In this document: one piece after another, positions 17,275 to 27,200 of the stretch
Layout of the letters: the number at the start of each line of letters is the position of its first letter
How positions within the stretch are numbered: the first letter of the stretch is position 1
Source of the DNA: JAGNRR01 sp965230665
Lineage (GTDB): Bacteria > Bacteroidota > Bacteroidia > Chitinophagales > Chitinophagaceae
Direction of reading: 5' to 3'
Assembly (NCBI GenBank): GCA_965230665.1
Contig: CBDDLM010000004.1
Location: 1,984,001-2,048,000, forward strand
Length of the DNA: 64,000 nucleotides
Made by a program: the position numbers and the translations under genes
Notes under the pieces: model-generated
The model's input: the letters and a program-made list of their open reading frames with translations, nothing else
The model's database searches: none
Told to the model about the DNA's origin: nothing

Positions 17275-19194
17275 ATGCGAAGACTACTCCTTCTATTTCT
17301 GCTGTCCTCGAGTATATGCTCTGCACAGAAGCATGTGGCGGATAGTTTAAAACTTTTGATCAAGAATGAGAAAAATGATTCTATAAAAATAGATTTATAT
17401 AACAAGTTGGCTTGGCTTTACATTTTTAATGATAAAGAGCAAGCACGAAAAACGATTAATGAAGTAGAACAAGTCGCTAGTAAGAAAGGACAAGAGTATG
17501 GCTATAATTCCTTTCTAAATGTAAAGGGGGTTTTTTATGATGTAAACGGATTGTCGGACTCTGCCAAGATTATGTTTGAGCGTTCCCTCGAGTTTAGCCG
17601 AAAGAACAACTTTAGGATACACGAAGAACATACGCTTAATAATTTAGGAATGTTTTCATGGAATAAAGGAAAGTTCAAGGAAGCGCTGGACTATTATTTC
17701 GAGTCGTTAAAACTTTCTGAGGGAGAAAAAGGAGCGTCCAAAAGCGACGACGGAACTTATAACAATATTGGTTTGATTTATCAAGATATGGAGTTGTACG
17801 AAAAGGCGATTCCTTACCATAATAAGGCTTTGAAGCTTCGAAAGGAGAAAGAAAATATGAGGGGCCAAGCAACATCCTATAATAATCTGGGTATTTGCTA
17901 TACTAATTTAAAAAAGTATAAAGAGGCAGAACGTGTACTTCTAAAAGGTAAGAGAATTGCTGAATCTGGTCGAGATAAACTACTTTATTACGAACTTGTA
18001 GAGGCATTGGCTCGTCTTTATGCCAGTCGGGATAAGATCGATCAGGCAATAGAATTGTATGAAGAATCTTATCAAAGACCAAGCTCTGTGCCGTTTAATC
18101 CAAATAGAAAAGTGAGTACATTAAGTGGTTTAGCTGAAATGTATCTTAGCAAAAAAAAGTATTCTAAGGTGATTGATTATGGTGAACAATGTCTGGCCAT
18201 AGTAAAAAAGGATAGTTCTACGGACTTTTTAGAAGTTGGTATCTATAACACTCTTGCACAAGCCTACTTTGCAACAGGAGATATTGAAAAAGGGAACTTC
18301 TATAATCTTAGGTTCTATGATAAAACCTCTTCTAAATTTAAAGAATCTACTGCTGAAGCTCTGCAGGAGTTAGAAACGAAATATGAAACGCAGAAAAAGG
18401 AGCTAGCGCTTCAGAAAAGTCAAGCCAAGATTAAACAGAAAAATATGCTGATTGCATCGTCTTTTGGCTTGGCAATACTATTAGGACTAATAGGATATTT
18501 AGTATATAAGCAACAACGTACCAGAAATGAACAAATCGTAAAAGAGAATCAGTTGAGGCAAGCTTTAATCAAAATTGAAAACCAAAATAATCTGCAGGAA
18601 CAGCGATTGGCAATTTCTAAAGAACTGCATGATAATATTGGTTCTCAGCTAACGTTTATTATTTCATCTTTAGATAATCTAAAGCAGTTTGATATTGAGC
18701 ATCAACCCATGTTTGACAAAATTGATACAATCGGAGGATTCACGAGAGATACCATTAATGATTTGAGAGATACTATTTGGGCAATGAACAAAGAAGAAAT
18801 TACGGTTCAAGATTTAAAAGATCGCGTTACTCGTTTCATCGACCAGGCTAAAGCATCTATTCAAGGAGTTCAGTTTAAATTTTATTATCCCGAAGATGCA
18901 GATATCTCTATGAACTCGAAGTTAGGAATTGATGTATATCGGGTCATTCAGGAGGCACTGAATAATGCCGTGAAGCATGCTAACGCAACGGAGATTCAAG
19001 TTGCTGTGAGCTATCTAGATGATATGTTGGAAGTGGCCATTGAGGATAATGGAAAAGGGTTTGATCAAGAAAAAGTAACTGATGGTTATGGCATCGCTGG
19101 TATGCGTCGCAGGGCAGAAGCCCTTCAAGGGACATTAGATATTGTTCAGCTTCAACCCGGATTAAAAGTTCAGTTACGATTTACTCCTTCTTAG
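17275..19194 (+). CDS. TPR-sensor histidine kinase (HisKA_3 type)
   Basis: A 639-residue protein with a signal peptide (to about residue 17). A periplasmic array of about six to eight TPR repeats (roughly 40-340) follows, then a coiled segment and one transmembrane helix (about 390-410). The cytoplasmic kinase has a HisKA_3 dimerisation helix with His452 (KELHDNIGSQ), and an HATPase domain with EALNNAVKHA, EDNGKGF and GYGIAGM. Such kinases phosphorylate NarL/LuxR regulators. No regulator is adjacent, so its partner is elsewhere, or possibly the regulator at 54281. Confidence 0.92.
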   Translation: MRRLLLLFLLSSSICSAQKHVADSLKLLIKNEKNDSIKIDLYNKLAWLYIFNDKEQARKTINEVEQVASKKGQEYGYNSFLNVKGVFYDVNGLSDSAKIMFERSLEFSRKNNFRIHEEHTLNNLGMFSWNKGKFKEALDYYFESLKLSEGEKGASKSDDGTYNNIGLIYQDMELYEKAIPYHNKALKLRKEKENMRGQATSYNNLGICYTNLKKYKEAERVLLKGKRIAESGRDKLLYYELVEALARLYASRDKIDQAIELYEESYQRPSSVPFNPNRKVSTLSGLAEMYLSKKKYSKVIDYGEQCLAIVKKDSSTDFLEVGIYNTLAQAYFATGDIEKGNFYNLRFYDKTSSKFKESTAEALQELETKYETQKKELALQKSQAKIKQKNMLIASSFGLAILLGLIGYLVYKQQRTRNEQIVKENQLRQALIKIENQNNLQEQRLAISKELHDNIGSQLTFIISSLDNLKQFDIEHQPMFDKIDTIGGFTRDTINDLRDTIWAMNKEEITVQDLKDRVTRFIDQAKASIQGVQFKFYYPEDADISMNSKLGIDVYRVIQEALNNAVKHANATEIQVAVSYLDDMLEVAIEDNGKGFDQEKVTDGYGIAGMRRRAEALQGTLDIVQLQPGLKVQLRFTPS

Positions 19195-19278
19195 AAGAAT
19201 GGGGCAGATGACGTATTTATAAGTATACCAATGCGGTGCATCTTTGATTATTAAAGTAAAGATCAATTTTAATTGTCG

Positions 19279-19554
19279 ATGCTATTAATATTCGGTTTTA
19301 TCATATTGCTTGTATTGTTGATGGTACTTTTTTTTAGAAGGTTAACTTCTTTTCTAGAGAAAGGGCACCTTAAAACCATGTGTCAAATTGAGGATCGATA
19401 TAACAGGGGAAAACATATAAACACGCTATTTAATGTAAAAAGTATAAAAACGTATGAGCAAGAATTACAGGCGAAACTTGATATACTCAAAGATCAGGCG
19501 ACTTTGTTACAGGAAATATCGAATTACGAAGAGGAGCGATCTGCTGAACGCTAA
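19279..19554 (+). CDS. small membrane-anchored coiled-coil protein
   Basis: About 91 residues from the ATG at 19279; an in-frame TTG two codons earlier is less likely. It has one N-terminal helix (LLIFGFIILLVLLMVLFF) and a cytoplasmic helical tail with heptad-like leucines and many Lys/Glu (YEQELQAKLDILKDQATLLQEI). Size and shape are like phage-shock or small scaffold proteins, but no family is recognised. It ends six bases before the convergent pdhB gene. Confidence 0.55.
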   Translation: MLLIFGFIILLVLLMVLFFRRLTSFLEKGHLKTMCQIEDRYNRGKHINTLFNVKSIKTYEQELQAKLDILKDQATLLQEISNYEEERSAER

Positions 19555-19560
19555 GTTGTT

Positions 19561-20544
19561 TTATTTCTCCGCGTACATAACATCCTTAACCGCAGTGACC
19601 ACTTTTTCGATGGATGGTAAAAATGCTTTTACCAAATTTGGAGCATAGTGCATGCTGGAATCAGCAGTCGTGATACGTCGCACGGGTGCATCTAGATAGT
19701 CGAAACCTTCTTTTTGGATACGATAAGCTATTTCAGAACTTATTGAACCAAATGGCCATTGCTCTTCAACCACAACAAGGCGGTTCGTCTTTTTTACAGA
19801 CTCTAAAATGGTCTGCCAATCTAGTGGGCGAATGGTCCGCAAGTCAATTACTTCGCAGCTAATACCTTCTTTCTCAAGTTCAGTAGCACTATCCATGGCA
19901 ACATGCATCATTTTATTGAACGATACCATTGTTACATCTGTACCCTGTTTTTTAATATCGGCCTTACCAATTGGGATTAAATATTCCTCTTCAGGAACGT
20001 GACCTTTTTCTCCATACTGTACCTCACTTTCCATAAAAACTACAGGATCATTATCACGAATAGCACTTTTCAAAAGGCCTTTTGCATCATAGGGGTTTGA
20101 AACAGAAATAACCTTTAGACCTGGAATATTTGCATACCAACTCTCAAATGCCATCGAATGTTGAGCTCCTAACTGACCAGCTGATGCATTGGGACCACGA
20201 AAAACAATCGGGCAGGTAAACTGTCCACCACTCATTGCAGTCATTTTACTGGCATGATTCAAAATCTGGTCCAAAGCAAGTACGGCAAAGTTCCATGTCA
20301 TAAATTCTACAATGGGTCGGGTGCCATTCATTGATGCTCCAGTTCCTATAGCTGCAAAGCCCAACTCCGAAATGGGTGTATCTATGATGCGACGATCTCC
20401 AAACTCATCCCACAAGCCCTGGCTAACCTTATAGGCGCCATTATATTCCGCAACTTCTTCTCCCATGAGGAAAACTGCTTCATCTCGAAGCATTTCTTCG
20501 CGTATAGCTTCTCTCAGGGCTTCTCTAAATTGAATTTCTCGCAT
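19561..20544 (-). CDS. pdhB: pyruvate dehydrogenase E1 component, beta subunit
   Basis: A 327-residue protein of the transketolase-like E1-beta family. The opening REIQFREALREAIREEM, the thiamine-diphosphate glutamate region GEEVAEYNGAYKVS, the DTPISELGF motif and the C-terminal RRITTADSSMHYAPNL are all E1-beta marks. With E1-alpha it decarboxylates pyruvate and acetylates the E2 lipoyl domain. The alpha subunit gene is not adjacent, as is common in Bacteroidota. Branched-chain E1-beta is the main alternative. A TAATTTCG element, one mismatch from consensus, lies five bases before the ATG. Confidence 0.9.
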   Translation of the reverse strand: MREIQFREALREAIREEMLRDEAVFLMGEEVAEYNGAYKVSQGLWDEFGDRRIIDTPISELGFAAIGTGASMNGTRPIVEFMTWNFAVLALDQILNHASKMTAMSGGQFTCPIVFRGPNASAGQLGAQHSMAFESWYANIPGLKVISVSNPYDAKGLLKSAIRDNDPVVFMESEVQYGEKGHVPEEEYLIPIGKADIKKQGTDVTMVSFNKMMHVAMDSATELEKEGISCEVIDLRTIRPLDWQTILESVKKTNRLVVVEEQWPFGSISSEIAYRIQKEGFDYLDAPVRRITTADSSMHYAPNLVKAFLPSIEKVVTAVKDVMYAEK

Positions 20545-20623
20545 AGTAGCGAAATTATTCCATACAGAGCAATTTTTAATTTTTAATTCTTAGTTTTTAA
20601 TCTTACAAAGGAAATTGGATATT

Positions 20624-20631
20624 TACCTTTG
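20624..20631 (+). promoter_or_regulatory. -7 element TACCTTTG of glnS
   Basis: An exact TAnnTTTG match, seven bases before the glnS ATG. The in-frame TTG at 20615 lies upstream of this element and so cannot be the start of a transcript initiated here. Confidence 0.6.
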
Positions 20632-20638
20632 CAACCTT

Positions 20639-22297
20639 ATGTCAGAAGAGAAATCACTCAATTTTATAGAGGAATTTATAGAGGATGATTTAAAATCAGG
20701 AAAGCACGATACAATTCAAACTCGTTTTCCACCAGAACCAAATGGTTATTTACATATTGGGCATGCATCAAGTATTGTATTGAACTTTGGTTTAAAAGAA
20801 AAATACAATGGTAAATGTAACCTTCGATTTGATGACACAAATCCAGTGACGGAAGAAACGGAGTTCGTAGAAAGCATAAAAAATGATATTAAATGGCTAG
20901 GTTTCAAGTGGGATCAAGAACTGTATACTTCTGATTATTTCGAAACACTTCATGGCTATGCCGTTAAACTTATTGAAAAAGGGTTGGCTTACGTTGATGA
21001 TTCTACGGCTGAGGAAATGGCAAAACAAAAAGGAACTCCTACAACACCTGGTGTAGCCAATGAGTATCGTTCTCGCTCTATAGAAGAAAATCTAAAACTG
21101 TTCGCTGAAATGCGAGAAGGAAAATATGCGGACGGTGAAAAAGTATTGCGTGCTAAAATAGATATGGAGCATACAAACATGCTTATGCGAGATCCTTTGA
21201 TTTATCGTATCAAGCATGTAGAGCATCATCGTACAGGTAATGAATGGTGTATTTATCCCATGTATGATTTTGCCCATGGACAAAGCGATAGCATTGAAAA
21301 GGTTACGCACTCCTTGTGTACGTTAGAGTTTTTACCACATCGTGCAGCATACGATTGGTTTATTGAAAAACTAGAAATCTACCCAAGTCGACAAATTGAG
21401 TTCGCTCGTCGTAATATGACCTATACGGTAATGAGTAAAAGGCGATTAAAACAATTAGTAGAAGAGCGGCATGTAACAGGTTGGGATGATCCTAGAATGC
21501 CTACGATAAGTGGGTTGCGTCGCAGGGGGTATACAGCTAATAGCATTAAGTGTTTTTCGGAACGAACGGGTATCGCCAAGCGAGATAATATCGTAGACAT
21601 AGGTCTATTAGATTTTTGTTTGCGTGATGACCTGAATAAAATTGCTCAAAGGCGTATGGTTGTTCTAGATCCAATTAAAGTGGTCATCCTAAACTATGAG
21701 GAGGGTAAAACTGAGGAGCTATTTGCAGATAACAATCCGGAGAATGCAGCTGATGGGAAACGAACGCTTAACTTTTCAAGAGAAATTTTTATAGAACGTG
21801 ATGATTTTATGGAAGAGCCTCCTAAGAAGTTCTTTAGGTTAGGCCCTGGGCTTAAAACACGTTTAAAGCATGCTTATATTTTGGAGTGTGTAGATTTTAA
21901 AAAAGATGAGACGGGTAGGGTAACCGAACTACATTGTAATTATTTTCCTGACAGTAAAAGTGGTGAAGATACAAGCGGCATTAAAGTGAAAGGTGTTATT
22001 CATTGGGTAAATTGTGCCGACGCACACCATGCCGAAGTGCGCCTATATGATAGATTGTTTAAAGTAGAAAACCCAATGGCTGAAGAGGGAGATTTCAAGG
22101 AATATATAAATGAAAATTCGCTAGAGGTTATTTCCAATGCTAAGATTGAACCAGCACTGCTCGGTGCTGAGGCTGGTCAGCACTTTCAATTCTTACGAAA
22201 GGGGTATTTTATTAAAGATCAGGACTCCACTGCTAATACATTAGTTTTTAACCGGGCAGTAGGCTTACGAGATAGTTGGGCAAAAAAGAATAAATAA
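20639..22297 (+). CDS. glnS: glutaminyl-tRNA synthetase
   Basis: A 552-residue class I synthetase. It has the GlnRS opening TRFPPEPNGYLHIGHASS with the HIGH motif and the GlnRS-specific LRFDDTNP block. The YPMYDFAHGQSDSIE segment and a KMSKR-like VMSKRRLKQLV follow, with C-terminal beta-barrel anticodon domains. It charges tRNA-Gln directly with glutamine, so this organism need not depend on the GatCAB route for Gln. I chose the ATG at 20639, because the longer frame starts inside the promoter. Confidence 0.96.
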   Translation: MSEEKSLNFIEEFIEDDLKSGKHDTIQTRFPPEPNGYLHIGHASSIVLNFGLKEKYNGKCNLRFDDTNPVTEETEFVESIKNDIKWLGFKWDQELYTSDYFETLHGYAVKLIEKGLAYVDDSTAEEMAKQKGTPTTPGVANEYRSRSIEENLKLFAEMREGKYADGEKVLRAKIDMEHTNMLMRDPLIYRIKHVEHHRTGNEWCIYPMYDFAHGQSDSIEKVTHSLCTLEFLPHRAAYDWFIEKLEIYPSRQIEFARRNMTYTVMSKRRLKQLVEERHVTGWDDPRMPTISGLRRRGYTANSIKCFSERTGIAKRDNIVDIGLLDFCLRDDLNKIAQRRMVVLDPIKVVILNYEEGKTEELFADNNPENAADGKRTLNFSREIFIERDDFMEEPPKKFFRLGPGLKTRLKHAYILECVDFKKDETGRVTELHCNYFPDSKSGEDTSGIKVKGVIHWVNCADAHHAEVRLYDRLFKVENPMAEEGDFKEYINENSLEVISNAKIEPALLGAEAGQHFQFLRKGYFIKDQDSTANTLVFNRAVGLRDSWAKKNK

Positions 22298-22347
22298 GTT
22301 ATTGGTTTAGTAAGTAAGCTCCTTATCTTAGAGGGCAAACCAGTTAT

Positions 22348-22794
22348 ATGAAAAGGATATATTTAGTTCTTTTAGCAGCTTTGCTATTGCCTTCGTTATC
22401 TTATGCTGGGATTCCAATTTCAGAGAAAACTATAGTCCCCGTAAAAAAAGAAGTAAATTCCAAGCAGCCAAAGCTTAAGAAAGAGAAGAAAAAGAATTCA
22501 TTCTTTAAGAAGATTACAAAAAAACTTAGACGGGACGGGGAGACATCTAAGAAGTCGTTATTCAATTGGTTGTCCTTTGGTACTGGTTTGGCAGCTTTCC
22601 TTGCCATAATTGCAGGGTCTATTTTTGTAGCGGTTCCTATGGGGATTGCAGCTATTGTACTTGGAATTATAGGACTAAAGAAAAAACAGCGTATGCGCGG
22701 GTTAGGAATTGCTGGTATTATCTTGGGGGGTGTCTTTTTCGCTTTAGTCCTCTTATTGGTCGTTATTTTAGCTGTTTGGTTATCGAACGGCTAA
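22348..22794 (+). CDS. DUF4190-like membrane protein with lysine-rich linker
   Basis: A 148-residue protein in three parts. There is a signal-peptide-like start (to about residue 20, SYAG), then a 40-residue very basic linker (KKEVNSKQPKLKKEKKK and a second K/R cluster). The C-terminal pair of helices is glycine-rich and joined by GLKKKQRMRGLG, as in DUF4190. The GIPISEK sequence right after the signal peptide recurs as GIPIQEK in the protein at 23690. Function unknown. Confidence 0.65.
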   Translation: MKRIYLVLLAALLLPSLSYAGIPISEKTIVPVKKEVNSKQPKLKKEKKKNSFFKKITKKLRRDGETSKKSLFNWLSFGTGLAAFLAIIAGSIFVAVPMGIAAIVLGIIGLKKKQRMRGLGIAGIILGGVFFALVLLLVVILAVWLSNG

Positions 22795-22797
22795 GGA

Positions 22798-23667
22798 TTA
22801 TTTTTTTAACTTGATATAGATCTTTTCACCCTTTTTGATATGGGCGATTATTTTTCTGCTTGCATCAAAAGATTGTAATAAGAATGTAGAAGTATTGGGA
22901 GCTGCTTTGCCCTCATTAAGCGCAACAATTTTTAGTATATGTTCTTCCCTATCTAGCACTAAAGGGATTGATTTTTTTGTTTGGCTCAACTCATAGTTCG
23001 AAACAATCTTTTTCCCATCGAGGTAAATATCAATTCGATCGCCATCCGCTTGAATATTATCCCAAAATTTTAAGGTGAGATGTTTCGTTTTCCAAGGATA
23101 GATGATGATTTTTTTACTGGCTATATGACTTATAAGCGTGTCCACTTCATTGTTACCGATATTAGATTGGATTGACTTTTTCTGTACTTTTTTTTCTGTC
23201 TTTTTCTTTAACAAGTGGATACGACCTTGAGCGCAAATTCTTTTCGTTCCTCTTACATATCCAGCAATTTTACCAGTATATTGAATTTCTTTTTTAGTTT
23301 CTTTCCGTTTAAGATTGCCTACAAGCAAACAAAAGTTTAGATTTTCGTATGTTGCCTTACTACTCAATACTACTGTTTCGTAAAAGAAAATAGAGTTGTT
23401 TTTTTTGTTATAGACTCCTTTGATTTTACATTTAGTTTCATCTTTTGTGCCCTTGGCCGTTAGAGAAGTTCCAGAAATAACGTTGTTTTTTGTAATACGG
23501 AAGTTTAAAGAAAATGCAATTTCCTTACCATCAATTTTTAACCAACCTATATACCGTTCCATCTGACTGGCATGAGCTTTTACTGCCAAGAAACAAAGAC
23601 CAAACAATAGATATAATGTTTTCACCGAAACTAAAGTAATATTTATTTCTTGTTTCATAGTTAGCAT
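22798..23667 (-). CDS. secreted protein of unknown function
   Basis: A 289-residue lysine-rich protein with a signal peptide (hydrophobic stretch about residues 14-32, ending KAHASQ). The N-terminal half looks beta-rich (GWLKIDGKEIAFSLNFRI). A low-complexity KKKTEKKVQKK hinge lies near residue 165. The C-terminal domain has alternating strands (HLTLKFWDNIQADGDRIDIYLDGKKI) like carbohydrate- or ligand-binding beta sandwiches, but no named family is recognised. It lies antisense between two related plus-strand membrane genes. Confidence 0.6.
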   Translation of the reverse strand: MLTMKQEINITLVSVKTLYLLFGLCFLAVKAHASQMERYIGWLKIDGKEIAFSLNFRITKNNVISGTSLTAKGTKDETKCKIKGVYNKKNNSIFFYETVVLSSKATYENLNFCLLVGNLKRKETKKEIQYTGKIAGYVRGTKRICAQGRIHLLKKKTEKKVQKKSIQSNIGNNEVDTLISHIASKKIIIYPWKTKHLTLKFWDNIQADGDRIDIYLDGKKIVSNYELSQTKKSIPLVLDREEHILKIVALNEGKAAPNTSTFLLQSFDASRKIIAHIKKGEKIYIKLKK

Positions 23668-23689
23668 TTGCTTTTCCTACCTTAAATTT

Positions 23690-24067
23690 ATGCCTATGAA
23701 AAAATTCCTAGTTCGTTTCATGGCTAGTGCAATATTCTTTTGTATTGCAACTCCACAGCTTTTTGCAGGAATTCCTATACAAGAAAAGGCTAGTTCAATA
23801 AGGCAAGAACAGTTGCCACAGGTGAAGAAAAAAGAACACAAGCGTATATCAAAGTTCAAGCAAAAAATGATACAACGTTCGTTGAAACTTGACGTAGATG
23901 AGGGTGATCACAAAACTGCGGCGATTGTATTTGCTATCTTAATACCTTTTGTTGGTGTCGCCATATATCAGGATAGGATTGGCCGTGATTTTTGGATTAC
24001 ACTATTGCTTACTGCTCTACTTTATATTCCTGGCTTAATTTATGCTTTGAGCATAGTATTGAGATAG
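23690..24067 (+). CDS. YqaE/Pmp3-family membrane protein with signal and basic linker
   Basis: A 125-residue protein with a signal-peptide-like start (to about residue 26), GIPIQEK, a basic linker (VKKKEHKRISKFKQK) and a C-terminal Pmp3/YqaE domain. That domain has the hallmark order of one helix with P-F-x-G-V-A-I-Y and a second helix after DFWITLLLT, ending GLIYALSIVL. Short Pmp3 proteins affect membrane potential in yeast; the extended Bacteroidota form is uncharacterised. The N-terminal half resembles that of the gene at 22348. Confidence 0.75.
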   Translation: MPMKKFLVRFMASAIFFCIATPQLFAGIPIQEKASSIRQEQLPQVKKKEHKRISKFKQKMIQRSLKLDVDEGDHKTAAIVFAILIPFVGVAIYQDRIGRDFWITLLLTALLYIPGLIYALSIVLR

Positions 24068-24162
24068 CTCTATAGTTATTATCAGCTGTGGTTTGTTAGC
24101 TGGCATTTTATCTATAAATTAATATTTCTCTCCTCAAAATCTTCATACCTTTACAACCTTTC

Positions 24163-24194
24163 GGACAAAATGGCTGAAACGTCGTTTTTTGTCC
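24163..24194. repeat. 8-bp inverted repeat in the secA leader
   Basis: GGACAAAA and TTTTGTCC separated by 16 bases. In the mRNA this would form a hairpin that covers the start of the small upstream frame and lies 25 bases before secA. Confidence 0.5.
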
Positions 24195-24226
24195 AAAATT
24201 TGATTAGAGATATATACATATGTTAG
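24170..24226 (+). CDS. possible 18-residue leader peptide overlapping secA
   Basis: An open frame from the ATG at 24170 to TAG at 24226, reading MAETSFFVQNLIRDIYIC. Its stop lies just inside the secA gene, whose ATG is at 24220 in another frame. Translation ending here would place ribosomes at the secA start. A TACCTTTA element (24146-24153), one mismatch from consensus, lies suitably upstream. It could equally be a chance frame. Confidence 0.3.
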   Translation: MAETSFFVQNLIRDIYIC

Positions 24227-27200
24227 GATTACTCAACAAGCTATTTGGAGGAACTAAATCAGAGAAGGACGTTAAGAAATTACAACCTATCGTTGCTGAA
24301 ATTAATGAACGCTATGAAGCTTATGCTTCCTTATCTAATGATGAATTAAGAGGAAAAACTGCTGAGTTTAGAGATCGAATAGCAGAATATTTAAAAGAGA
24401 TTAATACAGAAATAGATGCAAAACGTGCGTCCGCGGAGCAAGAGGTTGATGTTCATCAGAAAGATGCGTTTTTTAAAGAAATTGATACCTTAACTAAGAC
24501 GCGTGATGAGAAACTTGAAGAAGTACTGCTGGACATCTTACCAGAGGCGTTTGCCGTTATGAAAGAAACAGCACGTCGTTTCACGGAAAATACTGAGTTG
24601 CGTAGTAGTGTTATGTACAATGATGAGGACTTTTCTGTAAGCAAGGATTATGTTCGGATAGAAAATGGGGAAGCGATTTATCGAAACTCCTGGAAGGCTG
24701 GTGGAGCTGAGATTACCTGGAATATGATTCACTATGATGTACAGTTGATAGGTGGATATAACCTTCATCAGGGTAAAATTTCTGAGATGGCAACAGGTGA
24801 AGGTAAAACGCTTGTTTCTACTTTACCTTCTTATCTAAATGGGCTTTCAGGATTGGGCGTTCACCTTGTAACGGTCAATGATTATCTAGCTAAAAGGGAT
24901 AGTGAGTGGAATGCCCCTTTATTCGAATGGTTAGGGCTTAAGGTAAATTGTATTGACAAACATGAACCTCATTCAGATGAAAGAAAAGAAGCATATGCTG
25001 CAGATATAGTTTATGGAACGAATAATGAGTTTGGTTTTGATTATTTGCGTGATAATATGGTGCAGAACCCTAACGAGATTGTTCAGGGAAAACTACACTA
25101 TGCAATGATTGATGAGGTGGATAGTGTTTTAATTGATGATGCTCGTACGCCATTAATTATATCGGGTCCTATTCCCAAAGGTGGAGAACAAGAATTTCAT
25201 ACACTAAAGCCGCGCATTGATCAATTGGTAAATGCACAGCGAAAACTGACGAATAAGTTTTTGGTGGATGCTAAAAAGAAAATTGCTAATGGCGATACAG
25301 ATAAAGAAAGTGGTGGACTAGATCTATTTCGTGCATATAAAGGTTTGCCTAAAAATACTTCCATTATCAAGTTCCTTAGCGAACCTGGTATAAAACAGGT
25401 ATTACAAAAAACTGAAAACTATTATTTGGGTGAACAGCAAAAACACATGCCCAAAGCTATTTCTGAGTTGTATTTTACGATTGACGAAAAGAACAATCAA
25501 GTAGACCTTACGGATAAAGGACTTCAACAACTCACAGGTAGTGGTGAAGATCCTAACTTCTTTATATTACCAGATATTGCTACTGAACTTGATAAGATAG
25601 AAAAAGCTGAGATCGCTGATGACGAGCGAGCTAAGCAAAAAGATGCATTGCTTCAAGACTATTCTATCAAGACAGAACGGATTCATACTATGCAACAGCT
25701 CTTAAAGGCTTATACACTTTTTGAAAAAGATGTGGAGTATGTTGTAATGGATGGAAAGGTGAAAATAGTAGATGAGCAAACTGGGCGTATCATGGATGGT
25801 CGTCGCTATAGCGATGGACTGCATCAAGCCATAGAGGCTAAAGAAAATGTTGATGTTGAGGACGCTACTCAGACATTTGCCACAGTTACATTACAGAATT
25901 TCTTTAGAATGTATCACAAATTGGCAGGAATGACTGGTACAGCCGAAACAGAAGCAGCTGAGCTTTATGAAATTTATAAATTAGATGTAACAGCTATTCC
26001 TACAAACCTTCCAATTATTCGAGATGATCGCGATGACAAAGTTTATAAGACCATGCGCGAAAAATATCGTGCAGTAATTGATGAAATTGTAGAACTTAGT
26101 AATCAAGGACGCCCAGTGCTCGTAGGAACAACAAGTGTCGAGGTTAGTGAATTACTTAGTCGCATGTTGAAACAGGCTAAGATTAAACATAATGTTCTTA
26201 ATGCCAAACAGCATGGTAAAGAGGCTCAAGTAGTTGCCGAGGCAGGGATCGCTGGAAATGTAACGATTGCCACCAATATGGCGGGTCGTGGTACGGATAT
26301 TAAACTTGGGCCAGGTGTCAAAGAGGCTGGAGGGTTAGCTATTGTTGGTACGGAGCGTCATGAAAGTCGCCGTGTTGATAGGCAGTTACGAGGTCGTGCT
26401 GGTCGTCAGGGAGATCCTGGTAGCTCGCAATTCTTTGTTTCTTTAGAGGATAATCTAATGCGTTTATTTGGTAGTGAAAGACTATCAAATGTCATGGATA
26501 AATTAGGCCATAAGGAGGGAGATATGATTCAGCATGGTATGATATCAAAATCTATTGAGCGCGCGCAGAAGAAGGTAGAAGAGAACAACTTTGGTATACG
26601 TAAACGTTTACTTGAATATGATGATGTCATGAATTCTCAACGCGAAGTGATTTACGCACGTCGTAAGAATGCATTATTTGGTGAGCGTTTAGCTATAGAT
26701 TTGGACAATGCGTTTTATGATAGTTGTCAGGTTTTAGCTGCATCTTTTGATAGCAATAAGGATTTTGAATATTTCAAACTCCAAATTGCTAAAGAGTTTG
26801 CAATTGATACGGGTATAGAAAAAGAAGAGTTTGCTAAAATGAGCTCAGACGCACTTACTGAGCGACTGTATGATGAATTATTAACCTTCTATGAAAGAAA
26901 GAAACAATTACTGAAGGATAATGTGCTACCCGTTCTGAAAAACATGCAAGCTCGTAATAGTAATATTGATCGTGTTGCTATTCCGTTTACCGACGGACAG
27001 AAAGGTATGCAAGTTGTTGTAGGTTTAGAGTCCGCTATTGAAAGTGATGGAACTGAACTGTTAGACTCGATTGAAAAGCAAATTACCTTAGGGTTGATCG
27101 ATGAAGGTTGGAAAGTGCATTTACGTCAAATGGATGAAACAAAGACATCGGTTCAGATGGCCAGTTACGAACAAAAGGATCCTTTACTAATTTATAAGTT

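Noticed and set aside
20568..20602. TTTTTAA repeats between pdhB and glnS
   Set aside because: The repeat is short, A/T-only and imperfect; it is probably ordinary promoter-rich sequence.
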